From contig NZ_CP151792.1 in the NCBI RefSeq assembly GCF_038446525.1, positions 1,736,001 to 1,800,000 on the forward strand: 64,000 bases of DNA, in the 5' to 3' direction. The notes below the pieces were generated by a model. The model was not told the origin of the DNA and searched no databases. It saw nothing but the letters and a program-made list of their open reading frames with translations. The DNA is from Methanolobus sp. ZRKC5. Its GTDB lineage: Archaea; Halobacteriota; Methanosarcinia; Methanosarcinales; Methanosarcinaceae. Position 1 is the stretch's first letter; every line of letters begins with the position of its first letter. Positions 27,175 to 36,312 of this stretch are shown here, piece by piece. Made by a program: the position numbers and the translations under genes.

Positions 27175-27828
27175 TCATTCATCATTTTTCTTCAGGTTCT
27201 TGCCTGCACTTATCACCACAAATCCACCTTCACCATGACTCCATATTGCCGGTTCTGCAATCGTAATCTCTTCCAAAGGCTTGAAAAGCGTCTGGCAGAC
27301 GCCGTACTCACTGAGCCCTGCTTCATGAAGGAATGTAAGCGTTTCATCCACTGTCCTGAAGTTCATAGTCTTGTGAGAAGTCCTGCTCTTTTCCTTCTCA
27401 TCGTAAGCTTTTCCAAGATGGCTATTCCGGTCTATCATTCCGATTACGACCACACCAGAATTTCTGAGTATTCTTGCTGCTTCGTTGAACGCTTGCTGAA
27501 CATCATCCAAAAAACAAATCACTGTGACCATCAGGATCATATCGAAAGTTTCATCCTTGAATGGTAGTTTTTCAGCCACTGCCTCAACGCATTTGATATT
27601 CCTCTGACGTGCCAGTTGAAGCATTCCAGTTGATGGGTCCAATCCATAGCCGAGATGCAACTTGCTGGCAAACCTTCCGGTTCCTACACCTATCTCGATT
27701 CCTCTGAGATTCGGTTGCATATTAGCAAGTATTTTTACGATGGCAGAAAGTTCCGAATCGAATACTGCCATGTTTTTATCGTACCAGGCATCGTATTCAT
27801 TTGCGTGCTGATCGAAATATGTTCTCAT
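27175..27828 (-). CDS. Class I SAM-dependent methyltransferase
   Basis: 217 residues with a typical Methyltransf_11 core: motif I GIEIGVGTGRFASKL (about residues 40-54), DPSTGMLQLA, VEAVAEKLPFKDETFDMILMVTVICFLDD. Substrate cannot be predicted. No operon partner: 62 bp separate it from the membrane-protein gene upstream. Confidence 0.85.
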   Translation of the reverse strand: MRTYFDQHANEYDAWYDKNMAVFDSELSAIVKILANMQPNLRGIEIGVGTGRFASKLHLGYGLDPSTGMLQLARQRNIKCVEAVAEKLPFKDETFDMILMVTVICFLDDVQQAFNEAARILRNSGVVVIGMIDRNSHLGKAYDEKEKSRTSHKTMNFRTVDETLTFLHEAGLSEYGVCQTLFKPLEEITIAEPAIWSHGEGGFVVISAGKNLKKNDE

Positions 27829-27890
27829 TCAGGTTACCTGCCACTATTATGTGGATAGGATATGTAGAGGTATAATTCTCATTTTAATGT

Positions 27891-29045
27891 CTATATTCTG
27901 GTGCCGATGAGTCCCATTACTTTTTCCAGCATATCGGTCACTGTTATGCCTGTCAGGTCTTCCAGTAGGGTTATTGAAGGTATCAGGAACGAACCCGTGA
28001 AAGCATATATGGCTTTTTTACTCGAATTTTTATCGTGTACGTCTCTTATCTTTTTCTCTTCCTTCTCCAGCAGGTCAAGGACAAGCTGCAGTTTTTGGAG
28101 TTCTTCCTCTTCCCATTCGTATTCTTTTTTAGAGGCAAGTTCAAGCAGTTTTTCGTAGTTCATCCTGTACATATCATCGATTCTGTCCAGCTCGGTTCCT
28201 ACACCTCTATTTACCAGTGACCCCGTGGTGTTCATCGTAATGAAGAATAGACGTATTCCCAATAGTAGCAATATAAGCAGGAATATTGTCTCGTATGACA
28301 CCACAGACCTGGGTGAAACGAAGGCTATCATTGCAAGTGCAATGATAATGAAGTAATTACTAACGGCCATAAGCATGAAATGCTGTACTGGTTTGAGACC
28401 GCCCATTCCGTCAGAATGGAACACATCTGTTAGAATGCCATTTTTCTTTCCCAGTGAAGCAATGGTATTTGTCAGACCGATCATAAACCATACGATAATT
28501 GCCAGCATACTGTACATAAGGTATGCAAGGATGTGGTTTATCACGTCAAGCAGTAAAGCCAAGGTGCTGCCCGGGTCGAAAAGAGAAAAGTAAAGAGGTA
28601 TCTCACCGCCTGAATATCTCCATTGCCAGAATCTTATTATTTCCAGCGCCATGAACGGTATTATCACCAGCAGGATCGTACGGCTTAAAACGCTTGAATC
28701 CTCCAGCCATGTTTTCAGATGATCCTGAAAAGCTGTGAAGTTCCCTTCCTTAAAAAGTGGTATTATACGGTTAAAGGTACCTTCAACACCAGAAAAAAGG
28801 TAAACTATGATTGCGAATTGGTATCCTATCAACAGGCTCAGGGCCGATATTGATAGCAGGTTATAGAAGGTCAGGTGCAGGAACTTTACCTCCGAAGAGA
28901 TAAGCACATACACAGAGAATACAGCCAGAGCTATTGCAAATGAGTAAGTGAGACTATTTTCTGTAAATTTACAAAAGAAATTCCTTGCCCACATATGTAT
29001 CGTGTTAAAGCTGTCTTTTTTTCTTCCTAATGAGGCCGTATCCAC
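27891..29045 (-). CDS. Polytopic membrane protein of unknown function
   Basis: About 384 residues with around seven hydrophobic segments, then a charged coiled-coil stretch (EYEWEEEELQKLQLVLDLLEKEEKKIRD) and a last hydrophobic helix. No family recognised. The ATG at 29045 overlaps the upstream PEGA gene by 41 bp; an internal ATG at 28994 would remove the overlap. The overlap or close spacing indicates co-transcription with the surface protein at 29005. The stop is TAG followed by TGA three codons later. Confidence 0.75.
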   Translation of the reverse strand: MDTASLGRKKDSFNTIHMWARNFFCKFTENSLTYSFAIALAVFSVYVLISSEVKFLHLTFYNLLSISALSLLIGYQFAIIVYLFSGVEGTFNRIIPLFKEGNFTAFQDHLKTWLEDSSVLSRTILLVIIPFMALEIIRFWQWRYSGGEIPLYFSLFDPGSTLALLLDVINHILAYLMYSMLAIIVWFMIGLTNTIASLGKKNGILTDVFHSDGMGGLKPVQHFMLMAVSNYFIIIALAMIAFVSPRSVVSYETIFLLILLLLGIRLFFITMNTTGSLVNRGVGTELDRIDDMYRMNYEKLLELASKKEYEWEEEELQKLQLVLDLLEKEEKKIRDVHDKNSSKKAIYAFTGSFLIPSITLLEDLTGITVTDMLEKVMGLIGTRI

Positions 29046-30522
29046 AGATCACGGCCACAGCAGCGATGGTTGCCAGGAATCCAGGTACAACCTCTGGTTC
29101 TGTATCGCTGGCGACATCGGAAGTCTCGATATCAGTTGATGGCATTGTTTTTTTCCGCTCACTGTTATCCGTCAGTTGCTCGTTTTCCTCCTCCTCGGAT
29201 TTCATGAGCTCATTTACCTCCATCTCGGAACTGATCAGCTGTATCTCCTTATTTATCTGGGCTTCTTCTCCCGGTGTGAATCTTATGGTTTCCTCATGGA
29301 CGCGGTATCCCTCAAGTTTCAGTTGTATTTCATGTTCATCGAAATCCGTAAGGACTATGTCCTGACTGGGACTGGAATCTACCATATTTCCGTCAATGAA
29401 TATTTCAGCTCCAGATGGCTGTGACACCACTGTCAGAAGCAGATATGGCACGACAAGCATTATGACATGTGTATCTGTTGGCATAGCACCCATGTTTATG
29501 TCCTCTACCACGATGTGTATATTCTCTCCTGTGAATTTGGGCAGCAGATAATCCTCACCCTTCAGCAATATCTTTTCCTCAATGACCTTTCCATCCTGTT
29601 CAACCAGTACCTGGACTTCACCGGCTCCACTAACCTCACTTATGAGCATTACATATCCATCACCCAGGTCGAAAGTATCTCCTGTCTTCTTTTCCATAGT
29701 CTTGACTGGGGTAGCTACACGTAATGGTTTTTCTATCACCTGTATTCTATTCAGTTCCGGGGTCATGAGCGGAATATCTGTAAATGCGGGTGTTTCTACC
29801 CCACTGATCTTCTCAGGTTGTGTTTCAAGGCCACTCATATAAGCTACAGTGTTGATAAAAAGTGCTTTTCCGTTATCTGTCATACTTTCAGGAGAAGCTG
29901 TAAAACCCCACAAAAAGTATCTGTTCTCTTCAAACAGCAGAGGATAGTGCTCTTTATTCTCAGGTTCCCTGCCTAGCATCAATATTTCTTCCGTCATGGA
30001 GGGAATGTAGATACCAATGTGATTTGTAGAAGAGTACAGCTGCAATATGCCATCTCTTGAAATCTTTATAACATTGGGTTCCTGAAAAACAGTATTTGAA
30101 GCATCAACTACATAGATGCTGTTTACACTGCCATGCCACCCGTTCGGGTGTCCGCAAACAAGACCGATCTGTCCGAAAAGGGAATATCCTCCCTCTCCGA
30201 TTCCAATTACCGGTCGACCACTTTTTCTGATGGCAGTTACAGTATCAATATCAATCCATTCTGTGTCTGTTCCTGTAATTATAACATTGTACTGCGAAAG
30301 GTCGGTATCCTCCACCTTACTTACGGGTATCATGTTTACTCTATAGCCATTATCTTCAAGCAACGAAACGTAGGATTTTGCATTCGTCGTATCTGCAGAA
30401 TATATGTAGATAATCCCTGTGTTAGTTTCTGCGCTTGCCACTGTTACCAATGCAAAGATGATTGCCAGTGCTACCACTAAGCTTGTAAAAGATGTAATGA
30501 CGTATCTCACGTCCCCTTGCAT
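29005..30522 (-). CDS. Secreted PEGA-domain protein with PGF-CTERM anchor
   Basis: 505-residue surface protein. It has an N-terminal signal/anchor (SFTSLVVALAIIFALVTVASA), an N-terminal domain reminiscent of glutamine-amidotransferase-like surface proteins (IIYIYSADTTNAKSYVSLLE, VIGIGEGGYSLFGQIGL), a PEGA domain near residues 365-430 (SQPSGAEIFIDGNMV), and a Glu/Ser-rich linker. The end (PGFLATIAAVAVICGYGLIRKKK) is a PGF-CTERM tail, the archaeosortase ArtA recognition signal. It is followed by the membrane protein at 27891, probably a functional partner. Confidence 0.82.
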   Translation of the reverse strand: MQGDVRYVITSFTSLVVALAIIFALVTVASAETNTGIIYIYSADTTNAKSYVSLLEDNGYRVNMIPVSKVEDTDLSQYNVIITGTDTEWIDIDTVTAIRKSGRPVIGIGEGGYSLFGQIGLVCGHPNGWHGSVNSIYVVDASNTVFQEPNVIKISRDGILQLYSSTNHIGIYIPSMTEEILMLGREPENKEHYPLLFEENRYFLWGFTASPESMTDNGKALFINTVAYMSGLETQPEKISGVETPAFTDIPLMTPELNRIQVIEKPLRVATPVKTMEKKTGDTFDLGDGYVMLISEVSGAGEVQVLVEQDGKVIEEKILLKGEDYLLPKFTGENIHIVVEDINMGAMPTDTHVIMLVVPYLLLTVVSQPSGAEIFIDGNMVDSSPSQDIVLTDFDEHEIQLKLEGYRVHEETIRFTPGEEAQINKEIQLISSEMEVNELMKSEEEENEQLTDNSERKKTMPSTDIETSDVASDTEPEVVPGFLATIAAVAVICGYGLIRKKKRQL

Positions 30523-30637
30523 ATAATTGCCCCCAATATAAATTATGAGCTCTTCTTATATAATTATCATCTTCTGGAAAGTATAATTCTCAGTTTGCAG
30601 GGAAGATTTAATAATTCTCAGTCACACAATTATTTTC

Positions 30638-31213
30638 ATGAAAGTACGATGCGAATGGGCTGAGGTCAATGAATTTGAAATAGAGTATCATGATACCGAA
30701 TGGGGTGTGCCTGAACATGATGACCGAAAACTGTTCGAGTTTCTGATACTTGAAGGAGCACAGGCAGGGCTTAGCTGGGATACTATTCTGAAAAGAAGAG
30801 AGAACTACCGGAAAGCCTTTGATAATTTTGATTACGATGCAATTGCCAGCTATGGTGAAGAGAAGATAGAGGAACTTTTACAGGATAGCGGTATTATCAG
30901 GAACAAGCTGAAGGTGCGTTCCGCAGTTCGCAATGCTCAATCATTAATCGAGGTCAGAAATGAGTTCGGCTCATTTGACAATTATCTTCGGGGATTTTTG
31001 AAAAAAGGAAAAACTATACAGAATTCATGGAAATCAATGGAAGAGCTACCTGCAAAAACAGAGTTGTCCGAAAAGATAAGCAAGGACATGAAGAAAAGAG
31101 GATTCAACTTCGTGGGCCCCACGATAATCTATGCCTTCATGCAGGCTATGGGAATGGTCAATGACCATGTTGTGACATGTTTCAGACACGAAGAATGCAG
31201 AAAACTTCAGTGA
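30638..31213 (+). CDS. tag: DNA-3-methyladenine glycosylase I
   Basis: 191-residue Tag-family glycosylase that excises 3-methyladenine. CEWAEVNE at the N-terminus, YHDTEWGVPEHDDRKLFEFL, catalytic-pocket Glu in LEGAQAGLSW and the C-terminal zinc site HVVTCFRHEEC are all present. Stand-alone gene, convergent with the ABC exporter. Confidence 0.95.
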   Translation: MKVRCEWAEVNEFEIEYHDTEWGVPEHDDRKLFEFLILEGAQAGLSWDTILKRRENYRKAFDNFDYDAIASYGEEKIEELLQDSGIIRNKLKVRSAVRNAQSLIEVRNEFGSFDNYLRGFLKKGKTIQNSWKSMEELPAKTELSEKISKDMKKRGFNFVGPTIIYAFMQAMGMVNDHVVTCFRHEECRKLQ

Positions 31214-31234
31214 AAGATCCACAGGAATTCTTAT

Positions 31235-31900
31235 TCAATCTGCAATCAGTCCGTCCTTTAAATTGATGACCCTATCCACATAATCAAGATGCCACTCTTC
31301 GTGAGTTACCATCACAATGGTCTGCTCATTTTCTTTATTGAACCTGCTGAACAGTTCAAGGATCTGTCTGGAGGCTTCACTGTCAAGATTGGCGCAGGGC
31401 TCATCGGCAAAGAGTATTTTTGGTTCGTGTACCAATGCTCTGGCGATAGATATTCTTTGTTGCTGTCCACCACTCATTTCTGATGGCAGGTGATGCATCC
31501 TGTCAGCAAGTCCTACAGCTTCAAGTATAGCAGTAGCTTTTTTCATAACATCCTCTTGTTTTAGTCCCTGCATCATCAGGGGCAGGTAGACATTCTCAAG
31601 ACCTGTCAGGGTGGGAATCAGCGCATAATCCTGGAAGACGTAACCCAGATTGTCCAGTCGGAATCTTATTTTTTGTTTGTCAGTAAGTTCTGATGCATTG
31701 GTCGAGTCAATGAACACCTGCCCGGATGTTGGTGTATCCAGTAATCCGAGTTGGTTGAGCAGGGTGGTTTTCCCACTTCCGCTTGAGCCTACGATGGCAA
31801 CGAATTCCCCTTTATCTATATTGAGACTGATACCCCTGAGTGCGTTTACTTCCACTTTACCCATGAGGAAAGTTCTTGTGACCTCTTTTGCTTCAATCAT
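31235..31900 (-). CDS. ABC transporter ATPase (LolD/MacB type)
   Basis: 221-residue ATPase: Walker A GSSGSGKTT, signature MSGGQQQR, Walker B ILFADEP, switch His MVTHEEW. The start at 31900 is chosen because ATG overlaps the permease stop as TGATG; the in-frame ATG at 31915 would overlap more. Third gene of a three-gene unit with an FtsX-like permease and a COG1361 protein, a likely mechanotransmission or export system rather than an importer. Confidence 0.9.
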   Translation of the reverse strand: MIEAKEVTRTFLMGKVEVNALRGISLNIDKGEFVAIVGSSGSGKTTLLNQLGLLDTPTSGQVFIDSTNASELTDKQKIRFRLDNLGYVFQDYALIPTLTGLENVYLPLMMQGLKQEDVMKKATAILEAVGLADRMHHLPSEMSGGQQQRISIARALVHEPKILFADEPCANLDSEASRQILELFSRFNKENEQTIVMVTHEEWHLDYVDRVINLKDGLIAD

Positions 31901-33102
31901 CAGTTCGAACCCCATATAAGATCGAGCAGACTTCTCTTTGTCATCCTGTAGGAAGGAATTAAAGATCCTATGACAGCCGCCATGAACAGCATCATTGCAC
32001 GGATGGCAGCCTCAGAGTTACTAAGGTTCAGGCTCACTTTGCCAATTGGTGCATTGATGGGATGTGATTGCGTATAAGGTGTGAAAACGAACTGCATCAG
32101 GCTGTAGCCTATGACCATTGCCACAAAAGCATAGAACATCGCTTGAAACACAAAGGATGAAATTATCACTTCCTCTTCTATACCGATGGCTTTCTGGACG
32201 CCTATCTGTCTTTTCTGGCTTACGATGTTGACAAAGATAACCACAAAAATGATAACAAAGGCTACAATGAGACCAACTGCTGTGAATACGTTTCTTATCA
32301 TTGAAAGTGTGCCTTCTATTATTTTGAGTATTCCGGCAAATTCCTGCCAGGTGCGCACTTCCTCCTGCACTCCCAGGGAAAGTATCTCTTCCCTGACGTA
32401 TTGCTCATCTGCTTCGTCCTTAATCTTTATGGCGATCTCATGAGCCTTATTCTCAGCGTCAAGCGCTTCCTCAAGGTCTTCCTTGTTTACAAAGGCTGAA
32501 GAATCTGACATGAAGAACAAAGTATTGTAGATACCCTTTACCCTGAATTCCATTGCCTGGCCGTTTATCATAACAGTAACAACGTCCCCCACAGACACGT
32601 CTTCAAGAGACCTGCTTTGCATTACTGCTCCGTATCCGCCGGACAGTTCTCTTCCAAGTACTATTTCTCCCCTGTCCAGCTTGCTTATGAATTCCCCCTC
32701 GACCATCGCGGATTGAAATTTAGTGACGAGCTCCTCTTCATTTGCATCAATACCATAAATTGTTGCACCAACCTCTTTTTCTTTGAAAGATATGGAACTC
32801 TTCAGTCGCAAACGCGGAGAGACACCCACCACTTCAGGAAGGTGTTCTATCTTTTTTGTAAGCGAGTCAACATCTGATATGTAAAGTTCATCCTGGCCGG
32901 GTTCTACAACAAGGTCTCCTGTCTGGTAGTCCACAAGCACATCATTGAACTTCAGCGTCACTCCGCCTATCATACTGGAAAAGAATACAAGTTGGAGATA
33001 CACAAGTGTCAGGACTATGATAGTAAAGAAAGTGATACCTTTGTTTCCTCTAAGTATCGACCGTGATGCCAGGAAAAATGAGACCTTTGTTCTCTCAAAC
33101 AT
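31900..33102 (-). CDS. ABC transporter permease (FtsX/MacB type)
   Basis: About 400-residue permease. An N-terminal helix (GITFFTIIVLTLVYLQLVFF) is followed by a large extracellular MacB-PCD-like domain, then three C-terminal helices ending in MTKRSLLDLIWGSN. The start at 33102 is preferred because gaggag overlaps the preceding stop; an ATG at 33159 would overlap the upstream gene by 50 bp. The pattern matches lipoprotein/peptide exporters of the MacB superfamily. Confidence 0.88.
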   Translation of the reverse strand: MFERTKVSFFLASRSILRGNKGITFFTIIVLTLVYLQLVFFSSMIGGVTLKFNDVLVDYQTGDLVVEPGQDELYISDVDSLTKKIEHLPEVVGVSPRLRLKSSISFKEKEVGATIYGIDANEEELVTKFQSAMVEGEFISKLDRGEIVLGRELSGGYGAVMQSRSLEDVSVGDVVTVMINGQAMEFRVKGIYNTLFFMSDSSAFVNKEDLEEALDAENKAHEIAIKIKDEADEQYVREEILSLGVQEEVRTWQEFAGILKIIEGTLSMIRNVFTAVGLIVAFVIIFVVIFVNIVSQKRQIGVQKAIGIEEEVIISSFVFQAMFYAFVAMVIGYSLMQFVFTPYTQSHPINAPIGKVSLNLSNSEAAIRAMMLFMAAVIGSLIPSYRMTKRSLLDLIWGSN

Positions 33103-33109
33103 ATTCTCC

Positions 33110-34309
33110 TCATTTATCAGTCTCTTTTTTGAAATGCTTTCTGAGAGTGAAAACCCCAAAGATCAGCAAAACCAATACAATAGCTCCTACTAATAAACGA
33201 TATGGTGATGTACCTTTCACATTCATGGTCAATTTGTGTTCAATCGAATGGTTCCCGAAATCATCTTCGTATTCGATGAGTGCAGTGTACTCCTGATCAC
33301 CGCTTTTGCGGGGAATGAAGAAGAACGTTGCAGGAGCATCATCGTTGGCATCAAGCTTTCCGATAAAAGCTTCTTTTGTTCCGGAGATATCAAGTTCTAC
33401 AAGGCTGACCTTCACGGATCTTGCTTCGCCTTCTCCTACATTCTCTATCCTTATCATCTGGGTGAGCTCTTTACCCTTTTCAGGCATAGTAGGGTCATTC
33501 TTTATGTTCGCGATATCGATCTTTGCCCTTCCCTTTGCCTCAAAACCAATGGTCTCTACTGAGTCGATGTTCAGACTTTCAGTATCATCAACTGCAGTTA
33601 CTGAGATGGGTATGTTGTATGACGTTATCTCTGCGTCCTTTCCAAGGCTTAGCTCGAAAGCTATATGTTCTTCTTCTCCCGCATCAAGGGTGTGGATAAA
33701 TGCAGTATTATCTTTTACAGCTACAAGGGACGTGACATCATCTATCAGAAGAGTGATACGTATATTCTTGGCATTACCACTTCCAACGCTTGCAACAGTG
33801 GTGTACAGATAAAACGTATCTCCGGGAGATATTCCGGATTGTGAAAACGAAGAGTTCATCAGGGCAATTGAAGGAGTCCCTTCAACTTTAACAGATATTG
33901 TTCTTGTAACAAACACGTCATTGCTATCAGAAAGCCTGAATGTCACATGGTATGTTCCTGTTCTGGCTTCAGGATCGATGAGAAAATTATAGTTGACCTC
34001 CACATTTCCATTGGAGCTTATCCTGTCAATCCTGAAACTGTTGTTGGAGATACTTTTCACACCATATTCCTTTTCCGAGAATCTCAATATCAGGGGGAAC
34101 TGGTTCTCGACTTCAAGGACTATATTGTTGGCTGTGGTATCATCATAGTTTGCTACACTTACTTTAACAAGCAGTTCCTGTCCGGGTCTTACGGGTTGTG
34201 GTGATATCTCTACTGCAAGTATGTCCAGTTTATCAGTTCTTACCTGGTCCCGGCCAAGTACCGGGGATGACATGCATAAAATTAAGATCACTGTTACAAG
34301 TGCAAACAA
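33110..34309 (-). CDS. COG1361-type secreted surface protein
   Basis: 399 residues: N-terminal signal (FALVTVILILCMSSPVLG), three NEW3/CARDB-like beta-sandwich repeats (about residues 30-115, 140-235, 260-350; each with VxVANYDDTTANNIVLEV-like motifs), and a C-terminal membrane helix with a basic tail (LLVGAIVLVLLIFGVFTLRKHFKKE). It lies outside the cell and is anchored by the C-terminal helix. It heads the operon with the FtsX permease and ATPase, suggesting an adaptor or substrate-engaging subunit. Confidence 0.85.
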   Translation of the reverse strand: MFALVTVILILCMSSPVLGRDQVRTDKLDILAVEISPQPVRPGQELLVKVSVANYDDTTANNIVLEVENQFPLILRFSEKEYGVKSISNNSFRIDRISSNGNVEVNYNFLIDPEARTGTYHVTFRLSDSNDVFVTRTISVKVEGTPSIALMNSSFSQSGISPGDTFYLYTTVASVGSGNAKNIRITLLIDDVTSLVAVKDNTAFIHTLDAGEEEHIAFELSLGKDAEITSYNIPISVTAVDDTESLNIDSVETIGFEAKGRAKIDIANIKNDPTMPEKGKELTQMIRIENVGEGEARSVKVSLVELDISGTKEAFIGKLDANDDAPATFFFIPRKSGDQEYTALIEYEDDFGNHSIEHKLTMNVKGTSPYRLLVGAIVLVLLIFGVFTLRKHFKKETDK

Positions 34310-34426
34310 TCTATAATGTCTTTTACTGACTATTGTAACTCCCCCACCAGCAATACAAATCTAATTTTTTATAATATGAGTTGAGCACAGGCTAACTTAT
34401 ACTTTTTGTTTCACTGTCAATGAGAA

Positions 34427-34909
34427 TCAGTGCCGTTTCAAGTACTTGTAGCAGTAAATTCCTGTTGCAGGCAGAAATGAGAGAAGGCATATCAAATATA
34501 TTGCTCCTGAACTTACCAGTCCAAGAAGTGGGTTGTTTGGCAGAGGCAATAATGGTCGAATGTCCATGTAAAGGAAAGAGTCAAGCAGCACATGGCTCCA
34601 TGTTCCTATAATTGCCCCTGTCATTATGGATATGAAAGAATATGTCTGTTCTATCTTTAATTTGTCAGTGATCTTTTGCAACCAATTTCTTTGAGAAAAT
34701 AACATCCATGCAAGTAGAAACGCAATTACTGTTGCACTCAAAAAAGTATGAAGCGGTCCGTGCAGGGGCCAGCAACCTGCAAAGAGGCAATAGGTAGCTC
34801 TCACATCAATAATTATGCTTCCCAGAAGGATGGAAATAAGGTTGACCTTTTTCTCGAAAAGCTCTCCGAGCAAAAAGGCCGGTCCCAAATGGAATGGTGT
34901 GAAAGGCAT
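34427..34909 (-). CDS. Membrane protein with YdjM/DUF457-like histidine motifs
   Basis: 160-residue integral membrane protein. It starts PFTPFHLGPAFLLG, has LLGSIIIDVRAT, HGPLHTFLSAT and GTWSHVLLDSF, the ordered His/Asp pattern of membrane-bound putative metal-dependent hydrolases related to DUF457/YdjM. No activity proven. Start seven bases after the stop of sppA on the same strand, so it is likely co-transcribed. Confidence 0.75.
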   Translation of the reverse strand: MPFTPFHLGPAFLLGELFEKKVNLISILLGSIIIDVRATYCLFAGCWPLHGPLHTFLSATVIAFLLAWMLFSQRNWLQKITDKLKIEQTYSFISIMTGAIIGTWSHVLLDSFLYMDIRPLLPLPNNPLLGLVSSGAIYLICLLSFLPATGIYCYKYLKRH

Positions 34910-34915
34910 TCAATA

Positions 34916-36214
34916 TCAGCTTATCTGACCGTAGGGACTTTCTTCATAGTAACGAAGGAATTCTTCTGCAGTGACCGTTCCTTCGGACTCTGAACCAAAG
35001 AGCAGGCTTGAAATGGATGGTTTGTTCATGTAAACGATAGTTGGATCACCTTCGATCTCTCCCATCTCTGCTGCTATGTCAATTGCGTCATAAAGGTTGC
35101 CGAATTCATCCACAAGACCCAGATCCTTTGCTTGCCTTCCGGTGTATATCCTGCCATCTGCAAGGCCTTTTACCTCACTGGTGCTCATATCCCTGCCTTC
35201 TGCCACATCCCTTACAAAGTTTCCGTAAACTTCTGCAACAACCTTGTTGGCATATTCCTTTTCATCATCTGAGAGACCTCTCCATGCTCCTCCCATATCC
35301 TTGAATTCTCCGGATTTTACTATGTAGAATTCAACTCCTTCTTCATCATAGAATGCAGAAAGGTTCTGGAATGTCCATATGGTTCCTATGCTTCCGGTCA
35401 TGGTTGAAGGGTTAGCAACTATAAGGTCTGCAGGTGCTGACAGGTGATAGGCTGCACTTGCTGCCACATCTCCCATTGAGATTATAACAGGTATTCCACT
35501 ATCACTCGCTTTTTTGACCTCGGTATATACCTCTTCTCCTGCAGTGGAGGACCCTCCTCCACTATTTACTCTCAGGACAATGGCTTTTACATGATCATCC
35601 CTGAGAGCTCTTCTAATGTTGTCTGATATCTCTTCAGAGCTCACATAACCAAGTCCGCCTGGTATGCTGCTTGTAATAAGAGTTCCCTGAACGTAGATAA
35701 CAGCTACCTTGTCATTTGAAGAGTAAAGGTCACCGTTAAAGCTCTGGTAAATGAGTGCAAAGCTTGCACCAATGATGAACACAAGAACGGCAACAATGGT
35801 AATATATTGCCATTTGCGGCTTTTCTTCTTAACAACAGGAGTTTCCCGGGATGGGCTGGTATAACTTGTTGTTGCATTTGTTGTTTTTTCCTGTTCATAC
35901 TCAGTTTCCTCTTTCTTTCCTTCAACTGGTACTTTGTTAACAGGTGTATCGTTAGTTATGTTGTTTGCTGCAGTTTGGTAACTATCAACTTCGGCAGTTT
36001 TCTCTGCAGCTTCGTTTGCTACAGGAGTTTCCTCTGTATCTACGACTTCTGATTTTGCATCATCAGATTCAGCACTGTTCTGGATGTCACCCATGTGGTC
36101 CTCTTCATAACTATACGGGTAACGATGATATTCGACATCATCCTCTGTTTTTTTATCTGAATTATCTTCGTTCATCTCTGGATTCCATCCCGGTTGTAAA
36201 ATGTATGTGAACAT
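34916..36214 (-). CDS. sppA: Signal peptide peptidase SppA with long acidic N-terminal tail
   Basis: 432 residues. About 130 residues of acidic, Thr/Glu-rich low-complexity sequence precede a basic stretch (VKKKSRKW) and a membrane helix (YITIVAVLVFIIGASFAL). The C-terminal serine-lysine peptidase domain has SGGGSSTAGEEVY, catalytic Ser in GDVAASAAYHLS and Lys in SGEFKDMGGAWR. It degrades signal peptides or other membrane peptides at the outer face. Archaeal and Bacillus SppA are about 300-340 residues; the tail explains the excess. An ATG at 36175 is an alternative start. Confidence 0.9.
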   Translation of the reverse strand: MFTYILQPGWNPEMNEDNSDKKTEDDVEYHRYPYSYEEDHMGDIQNSAESDDAKSEVVDTEETPVANEAAEKTAEVDSYQTAANNITNDTPVNKVPVEGKKEETEYEQEKTTNATTSYTSPSRETPVVKKKSRKWQYITIVAVLVFIIGASFALIYQSFNGDLYSSNDKVAVIYVQGTLITSSIPGGLGYVSSEEISDNIRRALRDDHVKAIVLRVNSGGGSSTAGEEVYTEVKKASDSGIPVIISMGDVAASAAYHLSAPADLIVANPSTMTGSIGTIWTFQNLSAFYDEEGVEFYIVKSGEFKDMGGAWRGLSDDEKEYANKVVAEVYGNFVRDVAEGRDMSTSEVKGLADGRIYTGRQAKDLGLVDEFGNLYDAIDIAAEMGEIEGDPTIVYMNKPSISSLLFGSESEGTVTAEEFLRYYEESPYGQIS

Positions 36215-36312
36215 TCAAAAACCTTGCCTTATGCTATATGAGCGAAATATATTTTATAATTGCACGCAATGCAACACCAGAGCTATTGATAAATTTCCAA
36301 TGGAGTTAATAA

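Noticed and set aside
27070-27567. Plus-strand frame starting in MITE C and running through the methyltransferase gene
   Set aside because: It is antisense to a recognisable methyltransferase; only the first part is the MITE frame.
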